Shown one piece after another: positions 1 to 12,900 of a stretch of 60,000 bases of DNA; within the stretch, counting starts at the first letter, position 1, and every line of letters begins with the position of its first letter. The notes beneath the pieces are model-generated. The model had not been told where the DNA came from. It made no database searches and saw only the letters and a list, made by a program, of their open reading frames with translations. This stretch comes from Cristatella mucedo (lineage: Eukaryota; Bryozoa; Phylactolaemata; Cristatellidae), in contig WPIO01000012.1 of NCBI GenBank assembly GCA_009760855.2, positions 7,749,501 to 7,809,500 on the forward strand. The letters run 5' to 3'. Position numbers and translations under genes: made by a program.

Positions 1-305
1 GGGAGTGAGTTCCAGGCTTTATGAGCATGCGAACTAAAGGCAAGGTCATCAAAGGATTTGATTGAGGCATAGCTAAACGACTTGAGTCAGAAGAGCTGGT
101 GGTATGATGCCTGGTCTGATTGGGGGAGTAAGTAGTTATGATTGGTTTGTTGCAACATGAGCATGAAGGGGTATAAAAGTGTGTCAAAACCTTGAAGTCG
201 ATGTTGCTTGATTAGCAACCAGTGCAGGTCGGCTGCAAGTGGTTTAACATGGCAACTGCTATGCTAAGGACATGCAAGCGTGGCTAAAGAGCTCTGCACA
301 AAGTC
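1..305 (-). mobile_element. LINE-A fragment (3' half of ORF2), truncated by window edge
   Basis: Read on the minus strand, this stretch matches the C-terminal part of the LINE-A ORF2 found at 13.9-14.75 kb: the segment around the motif WNSLP, the preceding K-S-F-x-D-x-A-F-S-S run, and further in the HWL(P)-type region. It is decayed, with frame breaks, and continues off the left edge. Clade (L2/CR1 group) is inferred from the better copies in this window. Confidence 0.7.
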
Positions 306-508
306 ATAATCAGGCACCGAGATAAGAGTCGGCTTTGTAACCAATTATGGTAGATACATTAGTGGTTCTAACTGAAGGATGTGATAAGTGGATAGTAAAA
401 TAAGCTATCACTTTAACGTGAAATTGTTTTTTTTTCGGTTAACAACAACAATCGTACTGTTGATAGTTCAGCACGGGCTGCTTCCTCTGATACTCTAGGG
501 TGTTATAC

Positions 509-549
<41 letters not shown>

Positions 550-1226
550 TATATTTAACCCACGAAGCTTGGCAGAAACATGCAATCGGCGCGAAATAGT
601 ACTGTCTCAGCAAACTCAAAACGAGAACATGCACGGTTGTACTGATTCGTACAAACAGTAGCCGGACATGCAACGATCGGGCCTCATGTGAGACGAGAAA
701 ACACAGCAGAAGGGGGTGAGCTATTACGTATTGATTAACTCATGTAATTTTTTTTATAACGTTAGTGACAAAGGACTTTCACGAGTCACATATCAGGTAT
801 AATCTTTAGTGTTCGTGGCATTCATTGGTTGCTTAGATGGCTTCGATTTTGCAAAGTCTACAACAGTTGTAGCTCAAGCAGCAGGCTAGGTGCCATCGTA
901 GAAGCAGATACTGAAGCAGTCCCGAAAGCAGTGATCAGTATTGACGCTGGATAAAAGCATCAGCAGGATAGTGGACATGCATTTGCAGATGGCTACATCT
1001 AGTGGTGCTTTGTTTGTTTTAAAAAATAGTCACTGATGTCTGAAATGACATTCTATCACAACACTCTTTTAAGCCGAATGAGTCCTGATCCTAGGGCTGA
1101 GTGGTCATGTTGATAAGCCAGGCTTACCGGTAGAAGTAGTTATTTAACCTTAGCTTGGCGTGGTGCTTGCAGAATCGTCGAATAATAGGTAGTCCGTGTG
1201 TGTATTTTCTATCACATCTCAGTAAG
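306..1226. other. Stretch without a recognisable gene
   Basis: No exon with convincing codon content or splice sites was found. It holds an AT dinucleotide run at 512-547 and otherwise unremarkable AT-rich sequence. It may be intergenic, or an upstream intron of the gene whose exons begin near 3.5 kb. Confidence 0.5.
512..547. repeat. (AT)n microsatellite
   Basis: About 18 perfect AT dinucleotides in a row. Confidence 0.95.
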
Positions 1227-1485
1227 CAATGGCGGAGCCAGGATCTTCATCTGAGGATGAAGACCTGCACAATTTTTATGTAGGGGCAAGACCCATACAA
1301 TTTCATGTCGACGGAGAAGCGAAGATCTTAGTGCTTATTCGACATGAATTCGGCGGTTTTCTCATTGAGTGAAATTAAGACAAAATTTTGTCGTTGGTGG
1401 CAAGCGGTAGGCGTAGGAATAAAGGTCGGCCCAGCTTGCTGCCCCACTGTGGGAGGATCAAATGCCCCCTCTGGCTCCGCCCCTG
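1227..1485. mobile_element. Non-autonomous hAT-type element (MITE) with 8-bp target-site duplication
   Basis: The element starts CAATGGCGGAGCCAGG and its other end, reverse-complemented, starts CAGGGGCGGAGCCAGA, so the terminal inverted repeats match at about 14 of 16 positions. It is flanked on both sides by the same 8 bases, TCAGTAAG (1219-1226 and 1486-1493). An 8-bp duplication and C-A-x-x-G-G-C-G-x-A-G-C-C-A-G ends are hallmarks of hAT elements. At 259 bp it is far too short to encode a transposase, and no domain is seen inside. Confidence 0.88.
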
Positions 1486-1797
1486 TCAGTAAGGCCAGCT
1501 GTTTGTTATATTCAATGCAAACATCACAGCGTCTTCTGCTCTTTGATGTCAGTGGCTTCATTGGGATTTGCATTGTAACACATTATACTGGATTCTGCCG
1601 AATCCTCACGGATCAAAAAGTGGTGCAACTGATTTCATGATCATTGATCATGATTCCTTGCTTTTTCAGCACATTGAATCTTTTGCTGTGCTTATTTGCT
1701 TAAGTGCCCAAGTCAGGTGGCCACCTTTGTGCCCAGTCGGTCTTGCCAGTTACAGCCAAGGACCCAGTGGATGTAGGCTGTATTAGTGTGATTCGCT

Positions 1798-3400
1798 CGA
1801 AGTTTGCTCACCAGACTAAGGCTAAGTCTAGCTTCTGTATAACATAGTCGCATTACAGATGCACAATTAAAAAATGCTGATGTTGACCATCAATCATTTC
1901 TTTAACTGCTTCAAGGTCGGCGATCTAGAAGATCGCTTGTCTAGCTGCTTTGTCAGCAAGAGATAAGATCTGAGGCCACCCCAAGACAACGTCTTCACTA
2001 GGCTATTCTCCCCGAATAATAGTCCCAGTGGACTTCCGTCTCAGTTCTGTTCAGTACCTCAATGTCTACCTTCAAGCCTGTTACCAATGGTTGCATCTTA
2101 AAGGTAACCTTCTAGTCTAAGAAGGCTACTAATCATTTAGATGCTATACCTGCTGTTTTTCTTATGGGATGCATGCCATACACAACGAACATTATAAACA
2201 TGTCCTTAACCTTTGGACTTTTCTCAACAAGCCTTGTTTAGGCCTTGTCGTATGCATATTTAGACCACTTAAGCAACTTCTGCCCACACTCCCTGCTGCC
2301 GTTCCTATCAAAGACTGGAACAAGTAGTGGCAGATCTGTTGAACTCTTCTATCAAAACTTAAAACCTAGCAAGTAAGTTTCAGTCACGTTTGAGATCCAA
2401 TAACTCATCAGAGTCAGCACTGCTGGTAGTGTATAAAGACCTTCTCAAGGATGCAACCTTAGGTAGTATCATGCTGTTGGTTTGGCTCGATCTGTTGGCA
2501 GCGTTTGATACTACACGACCAAAATTCTTGTTGAGTACGTCTCTTCTCACCTGGGCACCACCGAGACTTCTCTTCATTAGTTAGCGGAGAGAGTTCAGAA
2601 CATTCATGTCAACAGACAACAGTCATCCGAGCAGTCTTTGAAATCCAGGGTACCCGAGGTAATTGTGCTTGGTCTTCTTCTTTTTACAATTTATGCTCTC
2701 CCTCTTGCCGATGTAATTGCCAAGCACAATCTAGGCTCTCATTTCAATGCAGATGGCACACAGTGTTACATGTGCTTTGCTTATCTTCCTGCTGTCCTCA
2801 GTCAAACTATCCCAACTCTCTTGCTATATGCATTTCCGACACTTGTGCTCGAGTTTGAACTCACTTTCTCAAATTGAATAATGATAAAACCAACTTGCTA
2901 GCTATGGTCAAACCTAGTGTTGCTAAAATATTGGAAAACCTTACTCTCAAAATGGGCTCAGCATATCTACTGTAGCATCTGCACGAAATCTGAGTGACTT
3001 GTTTGAAAGTTACCGTTGTCTTGAACACAATAGCTCCACGGTCGAGCCTGCTATTTTCAGCTACTTAACGTGTCAAAAATTCGTCCTTCTTGTACAGGGG
3101 TACCATACCTAGGCAGTCCTACATATGTGATATCCATCTCGACTTCTGTAGCTTACTATTTGCTGGTCTTCCCCTTGCAGTAAGAGGCCTACAATCTGTG
3201 AAAATCTCTTCAGCTAGACTTGCAAATCGTGAAGTCTGGAGTTGCTATATTGCACCACTTATTGTCGGCCTGCACTGTCATCCTATTAAGCAGCGCTTCG
3301 ACTTCAAGGTTCTGTCACTCATTTTAGTACTTTCATTTTTCCACTGTGCTTCCTTTATAGGAAATGTAATTTACCTAAAAAGAGATTTTTTCTCTTAGGA
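1798..3400 (+). mobile_element. Decayed LINE-A copy (ORF2 from pre-RT region to C-terminal region)
   Basis: From about 1810 it parallels the internal LINE sequence also seen at 15.78-16.2 kb and 55.74-56.1 kb. From about 2290 broken frames spell reverse-transcriptase pieces: LLPFLSK (RT start), S-x-S-A-L-L-V-V-Y-K-D-L-L, then a D-x-L-A-A-F-D-T-T region (RT motif with AFDT) and, near 2700-2760, an equivalent of the HNLGxHFxADxTQ motif. After 3090 it resembles the DFC(N)SLL and post-RT region. Stops and frameshifts show it is dead. Confidence 0.75.
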
Positions 3401-3507
3401 TCTATATAGATATCTTCATATTGTTATTATCATGTGTCTGTTGAGACTGATATCGAAGTGCAGTGGTCTGTCTCATTAATGTGTCTAAAAGATGTGCCGT
3501 TTTTTAG

Positions 3508-3904
3508 CCTTGTCTAGGAACTGCATCTCAAGAGCCACCATTCATCTGCCAACGAGCCGTGCCTGTTGCACGGTGTCCTGCAAACACTCGTGGAGATGCC
3601 ACACCTTGGTCTACCGTTTCTGCTACCACTGCTACTACAGCTGTGTCGGGTGATGGGGCCAGCACCATTGCCACTCCCAAGAAGCCCGAAGCCACTGCTT
3701 GGTGTACGAGGCCTGCTCAGCCTCCTCCATATCAAGAGGTGGTCGGAGACCACGTGTCCTCGAGCAGCTACTTGCAGCAGCAGCTGCAGCACCAGCACCA
3801 GCAGACCACTGTACCCAGTCGGCCGAACCGATTGGTGCTACAAGATTACCATGTTTCGTTCGACCAGAGGCAATCTTCGAGTGCCGGGAAGCTTCTAGGC
3901 TATA
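3508..3904 (+). CDS. Trp-rich gene, exon a (PPPY and Q/H-rich)
   Basis: An acceptor after a T-rich run (TTTTTTAG) leads into a frame open to 3904. It encodes Thr/Ala/Ser-rich sequence with PAQPPPYQEV, then a Q-rich run and a D-Y-H-V-S-F-D-Q segment. An alternative acceptor AG at 3516-3517 would start the exon at 3518. The donor is GTAATT, which is weak, but its phase (1) fits the next exon. The exon's frame is the best-supported part; both borders are less sure. Confidence 0.55.
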
Positions 3905-6900
3905 GTAATTACAATAGCGCTTTAGCAGCTTCTGCACTAAAGTCCTTAGCCACGAATACAGTGCTTGTAATAGTGCTCGTCCTTGACAGTGCGACAAACC
4001 CTTCTGAAGCCTGCGTCTTGAAGCATGGCTAATGAGTCGTAAATGGAGCACCAATACACATAGGTATACTGACAATAGTTGGGCATGGCAGGAATGAAGA
4101 GTGTCTATACCATAATATATAGCAAGTCCATGTCCAGAGTGCAGAGCAGTCTATTATACAGCCACAGGAGTGCTACAGGTGTCCAGAACCAGCCGTAACA
4201 TACGACTCTCTTGAATGCCCAAAGCACAGCTGACTAAATATTACATTTGTGTATTCACCCAACCACAGATAATGACATAACCGGTTACTAGTAATTATAA
4301 TTTAGCAGCTGTGAAACATCTGACATGCTTATGTAGCATGCCAGCATTTCAGTGCCCCCTCCTTAAATAAGGTCGTCCTCGGCCGGCAGAACTAAGGAAA
4401 CTTAGCATGACCAACTATAATAAGTAGGTGCCAACATTCGGCTTTACCACCTTGTTAGGCTCAAGTATACATTTCTACCAATGATTTGCAGTTGCCTTCT
4501 TTACAGCTGCTGCTATAGCCGGGCTTTAGCCTAGAGTTATGGTGCTTGATATTCAGGACCCAAATCATGGGTTCCCAGTCGTGCAGCAGCCAATACTTTA
4601 TCGGCCACTGCAGGCAGAGTGATAACTGCAAAGGCTTTGCCGCCGCTATATAAACAAGGCAATCAAGTCAAGGGGCACGCATACTTTACAGTTGATGTTG
4701 GATTGTGAGCTGACTGACATAGAAGCTTACTGGACTTGGCTACTCCTCTATTTATTTCTCAGAGGGAGTGCTTGGCGGACAGGGGAGTGGCTTAAGAAGC
4801 CGAACGAATTGCCTTGAGAACTAAGAGCATCTAAAGGTAGACCGAGCAAGGGCCTTAATTACACCTGCCTGTCCCAAAGGAACGAACGCGATTCGCTAAG
4901 AGAGTTGAGTTTGATTGCTGTCTTACAGCTGGTAGCCCTGCTGAACATCCTCTGCACAGTCTGTGATGAGTTGTCCTGAGTTCCGAGACCTCACCTTTTG
5001 GGTGGCTATTTTGCATTTTTCAGTTATGGTGCATATTGATGCTCAATTCATGTGAATGGCAGCTGTGAATGGTCATTATGTTGTGAACAGTTTCTATACC
5101 CAACTGCTTGTTTTTGTTGGGCCATTCTGTTAAGTCGGCATTCGTCTAGTGGTGAGTCTTCAAGCACCTTCCTTGGTTGTGCCTTTCCACTTGTTGATTG
5201 CGTGTGTTATCTTGCAGCCGATGCCGACGACTCCAGTTTGGAGTCCCCCACAGCACCTGACTGGGACACGCCAAGGCCGGGATACGGTTCTACAATGGCC
5301 GGTATGTATGTGCACATGCATCTGTGTGCAGGTACTCATGCGTCCACATGCGCAGATGCATATGCATATCGCATCGTGCATATCGCATATGCTTATGCAC
5401 GTGCTTACTGGTATTATTTGAGGGGCATGATGGTAGTTGTATTTTTATTTTGAGTCACATCTTGCACCAGTTGACACAAATTGAGGTGGATCATTGTACT
5501 TTCTAAATTCAACATTATTTACCATTGTACTGTTTTTTACTTAATTTTTTCTAATGGTTTGTCTTTAGGTTTTTACAATATTAGTGGTGAATGTGCCATT
5601 CAATGTGTGCATGTGTATATTTCTTTTGTAGATGATTTTACTGATATCTCCAATCAGACTGCTGCATTTGCAGCCTCAGAACTGAAGGCTGCACCTTTGC
5701 AGACCCCTGCTAGTACTGCCAGAGCTTCACTGATGCCACTCAGACGACATTCATCCTTGGGGCTAGTTACCGACGGTTCGCAAAAGGGCATGTCTTCTAA
5801 CTGGCTACCACCTTCACTGCAGCAGCAGGTCATGGTGCCACATTGGCAGGGTCTAATGGCCGAGAGTGCTGTCCGCCGACCTGCTCCCATTGGTAGCCGA
5901 CCCACCTTACAACGCCGAGACCCGCTGATTATGAATAACTTCAACGGGTACGTTTATGGTACCTAATTCGTAGCAGTCGCTATTAAGTCGGCGTGTGCTC
6001 TTGTTGTGTCACTGCCGTTAGTCTAACTATTGTCTGCTCATCAAGGTTGGAATGCCTGTTACTGTCACAAAGTCATATCAAACTTGTGCTCTAGTCTGCT
6101 CCTCACACGAGAATGAGATGCTCGTTCAGTCACTGGCTTTTGCCTTATGCTGGGCCAGAGCTATGTGGCTTGGAGGATTTCTGCTACCTGCCGTGCTGCA
6201 CTGTAGAAACCTGTCAAACTTGGTTGATTTCAAACAGAAATCTGCGCTATTTTTGCTGAAGCCTGAGAGATGGGAAATGATTGCAGAGGATGGTGCCTCC
6301 TGGACGCAATCTTAAGTGAACTGCTATTTACTTGAATCATACTTTGGTCTCATTATAGTGTTATGTTTCCTTGTCATTGTCTGCCATCTTTTACATCCAA
6401 TATACAAATGCTCCTTTATATCCAATACAGGGACAACCTGCTCGCATTGTTGGTCTAACGACTATTAATTTTGTGAAAGCATGGCTGGCTACAACTTGAG
6501 TGCCATTTGCACCACAATGCGGGTTTCTCTAGAGCACTGGTCGATATGAGCAAGGTTGTAGGGCCATTCCTTAAGTGACTGAAAAATAGACACCTGATTG
6601 TACATGCTAGTATTTTTTAATGTTTTTCAAAAGAAAAAGGTATTATGATTACACAGAGGCTCCTGATTGCTCTAGCCTTGGTCATTTTAAAAGGGTCTTT
6701 CAAAACGTACTCTTTTGTATATTGATCGTTTAGTAGATTTATAGATAGTAGATAGATCGATAGTAGCAATTAGACCGTGCGAGTGTCCAGCCTCGTGCAT
6801 AGCTATGATTTTACCTATCACTAACCTTGGCAATTCGGCGATCTTCGACATGACTGGTGGGCTTTACCGGAAAAATAATTAATTAATAATAAGAACAGTA

Positions 6901-9900
6901 ACAGTAAGATCCTAGAGCACCTTAAGAGAAAAAATCTCTTTCTGGGCACTTTACATAGGCTGCGAAAGAAGCCCATCAATTGTTTAGTGTTGACATACTC
7001 AAAATGGTTTGCTTGACAATGCCGCTCATGCACACCCTTACTGTTCCAGCATTATTTAATGAAGTGGTCGTTTCTCGAGTCTAATTTGGCCAAAGCCGTC
7101 ATTTTTAATGGAGTTAAAGGGTTTTGGCTAATTTTGGGTCATATAACTGTCCATAACTTGCCTCATTGTTGTGGCAATTCGTACTTGGGCATCAAATAAT
7201 TAGCAGGCAGAGCTAACTTCAGGGCTTCTTTCAGGACCGTCCTATTACTTCCGTGTTTGAGTGCACGTCTTACTGTACCAGTGGTATTCTGTAGGTAAGC
7301 TGCGTGCTTTTGGTGGCATTATTATTATATATATAATAATGCCACCAAAAGCACGCAGCTTACCTACAGAATACCACTGGTACAGTAAGACGTGCACTCA
7401 TTATGATAATAGTAATAATAGGTCGTTTGTATGGTCTCGAAGAAGATAAAATATATAAATGTGCTTTATAACTTGCTGTAGAAGAATCAATAAACAAGGG
7501 TTAGAGATTTGCCGGTATCGTGCATTGACAAGCATGTAACAGCAGGCAAGTAATAATGATAATAAATAATATGATATTTGCGCAGCACCCTCGGAGAAAA
7601 CATTTCTCCGGTTTCTTTAAAGATGCTGCAGGGGAAGCTTATTAATATGTTTAGTGATAACATGCACAAGGTCAGCACGTATTAGCACACGAAGGACAAT
7701 TTTAAGGGACCCAGATAAAGCTGTGAGGGACATGTCCGTTTTTTTTAGCTTTTTAAATGTGTGCAAGTCAGGGAATGCCGTGAGGTAACATGCTTTGGCC
7801 AGCATTCTACAGTAAACAAGAAGTCACGAAGGCCCAGCAGTTAATAGGACCCTTAGCAAGTAAGACACAATAAATTATGCACTGTTACACATGCAAGGCA
7901 AGCCTGAACACACACAAAAACAGGCAAGTTCACCTGGACCCAGGGAACAGCTTCATTGCTGATACTGTAGATAATGCAAGATCATTGCAAGTAGTGACTA
8001 TAGCCGAAAGCGAGTTGTAGAATTTATTTCAGTGCATTCAAGCTGAATGCTCTATCACTAAAAAGGATTTTAATTTAATGTAAGGGACGGCGAGATGGCT
8101 TGACCTGGAGGAGCAGGCTGCGAGAAAGCATACTGGGGTAGCAAAGAGGTTGGATAGGTATGCTGATGCAAACGAGTGAAGCGTCCTGTAAGCCTGACTG
8201 AGGATCTCAAAATCGCTTCGATACATGATAGGGAGCCAGTGAAGGGCAAACAGAGGTGATGTGTCAGTGACACTGTTACAAACAGATCAAGCAAACGACT
8301 TAGTTTTGCACCCTTTGCTGGCGTTTAACGGCACTTTAACGGGGTCTTTAATAGTTAAGGGCATTGCAGTTCTATAGAGCCGTTATCGCAATTGTGTGAA
8401 CTAGTTTGGCTGATGCACTTCGTTTCCTTGTCACGTCGCCGAGACGGGAGGATCTTTTTCTGGTGTCTAACCAGCTCACACGGCTGTTAATATTTTCAGT
8501 TTGGGGCAGATGCCAGTATTAAACCGGTCCAGCAGCTTGGTATCTGGTGTTGGCCCTTATGGTAACTCAGCTGTCAGCAGCGGTGCTAATGGTAGCAGCC
8601 GCACCGATCAGCAGATGCAGCGTGCCGGCTCCGTGCAGAGGCTTCATGCTGAGATGCGGCAGCCCTTTGTTGACTTTGATTCTCAGCCGATGGAGGCAGA
8701 CTTTGCCCCTTTACCATCGCCGCTCTCAGGTAAGTCATGCGATAGCAGTATTGCTGCTGTTTGTGAGATGCTATATATCTTCACATCTCATTCATTTAAC
8801 CTTTTTTTGTTGCAGAAAGCTGGATGAGAGTCGGTCTGCATAATGGCCTGGACGGCATTATGCCATGGCAGGCTGGTGTCGGCGATTCATTCTCAGCAAT
8901 AATACCCGAGGTTTTTACGCCTTCATCTGCTGGCGGTCCGGATCTATTGGTGCCATCTTCTGCTTCATCCTCGTCCCCTTGGGGTGTCACCAATTGGAGC
9001 ATCTGGTCGACTCCTGAGACGCAAGCAGCTTGGGCTAGCGGTAGTTCTCCAGAGCAGGTTAGCAGTAGCCCTCTGTATGATATGTTTGACTGTTTTGCTG
9101 TTGTGCCTAGGCTGCATTCACTTAATCGTTACGCATGCTGTGCTAATGGAAATGGAATTCCTATGCATTTGTACCCAACCCTGAGAGGTTGGTATGCAGC
9201 ATGCCATGGCTGTCTTGCTCATCCAGCATCTTCGAAAAGCGTACAGCTGACATGAATCTACAGGCTTTTGGAAAAGGTTTCAGGGAAAAGGTCAGGCCGT
9301 TAGCAGTTATCCAGGGTAGCCGTTTGATCAGGCTGCTGGCTTGGCCGAGGTGAGGAGTTGTGCAGTTAGTCGGACCAAAGCTCTACTTGTAGCATCGGTG
9401 ATCACCGGACAACCAACAGTAATCTCTAGCTTTTCGGGTGATTTGCTATATGCCTTTTCTTTATAGTGGTATCGCTCCGCCATACCTAGCTGAACTGCTG
9501 CAGCAGTTTCAGCCTCTTCGCGCTCTCTGGTCCTGTGTGGATAATACATTGGCTGTTCCGTTCTTCCGCTTAAAGACCGTTGGCGACAGAAGCTTTAGCT
9601 CTGCATGTCCTAGGCTGTGGAACTCGCTTCCACGATTCTTACGCAACGACAACTACTCTCCTGCTGCCGACTATGAGACATTCTTTCCATCTGTCCCGAG
9701 CTGCTACGTCCATGCTACTCACTACCTCAACTGATCTCCTGACTCTGCTATGCTTCCTACTTTCTCTTTGTTACGTGAGATGAAGCCTATTGGGTACCGA
9801 ATGCTTACCGAAAGCCGCTTAGGCTGTGAGTGCGCCACACAAAAAACTCCTGCGTAACACCCATATAGTCTTTGTGGCTTTGTGGAGTTACAGATGGATA

Positions 9901-12900
9901 TGCATGGATACACTACTGAGTAAAAACTAAGGGTTCTATTGTAAAAATCAGCACCAACATATATTCCACTGACATGTCTTGTATAGGGTACATGCTCAGT
10001 AAGTAGGGACCAATACAAGTTGTTAGGCAGGCTTCTTGAACTGTCTTGAAATGTACAGTATTGTAATTTTGCCATGGAACCATTCTGATGGAGCATTTGG
10101 AGTAAAAAAAATTTTACTGCCTAGATGCCTAGATCAACATAATCAGGAAGTTTTGCCCATACAGTGGCTGCAAGCTCATGCTCGGCTCTCAGATATTTGC
10201 TACATATATTTGCATCTATAGCTTTCTGAAATGCTTGGGTTTGTGTCGTTTCAAAGACGTGGTCATTCCCTGTATTATTTTTTATGTATGATGCATGCAG
10301 GCAATGAAATTATAGGTGTACAACAAGTAAGCTTTGTGTTCCTTACTACCAGGTCTGGAGAAATAGGATTAGTCCATGTGTTACAGGCTCCATGCAGTTA
10401 TAGGAACCGTGATGGTTCATTAGAAAAGGCGGTTGCTTTTCGTGACCTCGGTTCCTAGTTCGTGGGTTCGAATCCTGAGGTGGGCGATCCTTTATTGCTG
10501 CTGCAAACCGTGGTCATAGCCTCGAAGGCTCTTCTGTCGCTATGCAAGGGAGGCTAGTAAATCAACTAGTATTTTTGTTTATGAAATGCCAATCCCTCGA
10601 CCAATTTTGGAAGTAGGTGTGGACAGGAAGCAAAGCTCTCGACACCTCATCGGGCCTACCCCGAAGACATGTGCCTCCATATTTGCTGATTAGTCACGCA
10701 GATGCATTCTGTTTAAGGAGCTAGACCAAGAACTGTACGGTGGGTCTACAGTCAAATTGACACGGCAGGGTCTCTTCCCAGTGGTGGTTCGGTCAGTATA
10801 CACTACCGTTAGCTTTCTGTTCCTTACTACCAGGTCTGGAAATCTAGTATGTACGGCAGTGTTTACGATGCCAAGTATGGGTCGGCTTTCCAAGACGGAT
10901 GAAGGTGAACACAGCACTATTTCTTTGCCAAGACCGAAAGAAGGGCAGCGGTGCTAGGAGTAATAGACGTATCATAGGTGCAATCAAGGGCACGCCTTCT
11001 TCATTGGTTTGAAGGGCATTGCCGACGACTTTACTTATGAGATGATTGACACATTATACGAGAGTCCCTGTTTGTGGGGTGCTACAAACCCTATTTTTCT
11101 CTTCTGCTCGGGTTCAAGCCAAGCAGACTGCTTCAGTAAACCCTAATTCTCAGGGACGTGCTTTGGGGACGGTAATTTCCTTCCCATACACGAAAGCAAC
11201 GTTCCCATTACCATTTTGGAGGTGACACTAATAAGTTAGAAAGAAGGATGGAGCTACAAAGAAGCAAGACAGATGGCGAATCAACCGTATGAACTATTTC
11301 TAAGAACGACACTGAAGCAGGACCGAAGCAAGGCCTAGAAGAAATCGACCTTGTAAACATGGCTCAAGAGAGTGAAGTCATATCTGGGGTGTGGCTTCAG
11401 ATATTAAAAAAGATCTTGAAGGTTCCCCTTCTGAGATGCCTAGATTTAGTGCTGTCCTGCATAGCTAACAAAAACATTTCGTTAGCCTCAGGTTCTGTTC
11501 AATCATCTTTCAAAGAGGCTGCCTTCAAGCCACTTAAGTCAACAGGAGAACCAAAGCAACTTCTGCCCAGTCTACATACTGCCACTCTTGTCAAAGGCAT
11601 TGCAACTAGTAGTGACAGACCAGTTAGACCTTTTGTGTCTAAACTTCAGTTGCAGGTAAGTTCTAATCAGGCTTTCGACCAAATCGTACTGCGTCAGAGC
11701 TGTTTTGGGTATATGACGACCTTTTCAAGAATGCTGACAGTGCCGGCTATTTCCATTAGATCTTTTGGTGGTAGCTTTTAATGTCTTGGATCGCCGAATT
11801 CTTTTTTGAGCACCGCTCATCACTGGGCATCACCAGCACTGCATGGCCATGGTTTAGGTCTTAGTCAAAGAATTCTGAGAGTAGACGCCAATGGAAAGCA
11901 AACATCAAGCGAGCCCTTGACATATAGGGTGCCCCAGGGATCTGTTTTAGGTAACATAATTCATTTGTATATTACCTAAAACGGATCCCTGGGGCACCCT
12001 ATACGTCAAGGTACACTTCTCTTTCCCAGTTTATACTCCCCCTTTCCCACTGTAATCGCCAAGCACAATCCAGGCTTTCATTTTAAGGCAGATGGCACGC
12101 AGCTGTACTAGTTCATTGATCCTTCCCTGCCTTCCAGCATCTCGAACTCAGTTCAGCTCCCCAACAGCATGCATTGCTAACATTGGGATGTAGCAAACTT
12201 TGGTTACGTGAACGCCGACTAAACCGGCTTGTAAGTTATGAGTAAACCACGCGTTACTCAGAAACGTGATAGCTTAACTCTCCAAATGGGATGTATTTGC
12301 ATATCTCCTGCTGCCTCAGCACTGAATCGGACACCCTCTTCTAAAGTGACTTGTGACTGGATGTGTAGATCGGCTCCACAGTCAATTATGCCTACGTTCA
12401 CCTACGTAACATAGCAAAAATTTGGCCTTGCTTGTGTAAGGGTGCTATAGCCTAACTGTACCATGTATTCGTAGCATTCCGACTAGACGTTTGTGACTTG
12501 CTACTTATCGGTCTTCATGTACGTGCAATAACATGCTTACCGTTTGTACAAAACTCGACAGCCAGGCTTTTCTGTTGTCAACTTTGCAACTGTCACGTTA
12601 AATCACTGCTCACCAATCTGCACTGGCTGCCTATCAAGTAGTATATTGACGTCACAACCCTGTCACTCACTATTAAGTCCGGCCATTATCTTGCACTACC
12701 TTCTGAATTGGTTTTACTTGAGGCTTTATGTCGTACCACCACCTCTTCTGTCTCTGGTCGATTACTTGTGCCCCTAATTAACATCAAATTACTCGAAGAC
12801 CGTGCTTTCATTTACTTTATTCCCAAGACCTGGAACTCACTGCCGACTGACATCTCATCTGAGTTTTTGACATTAAAAAAGAATCTGAAAACCTACCTGT

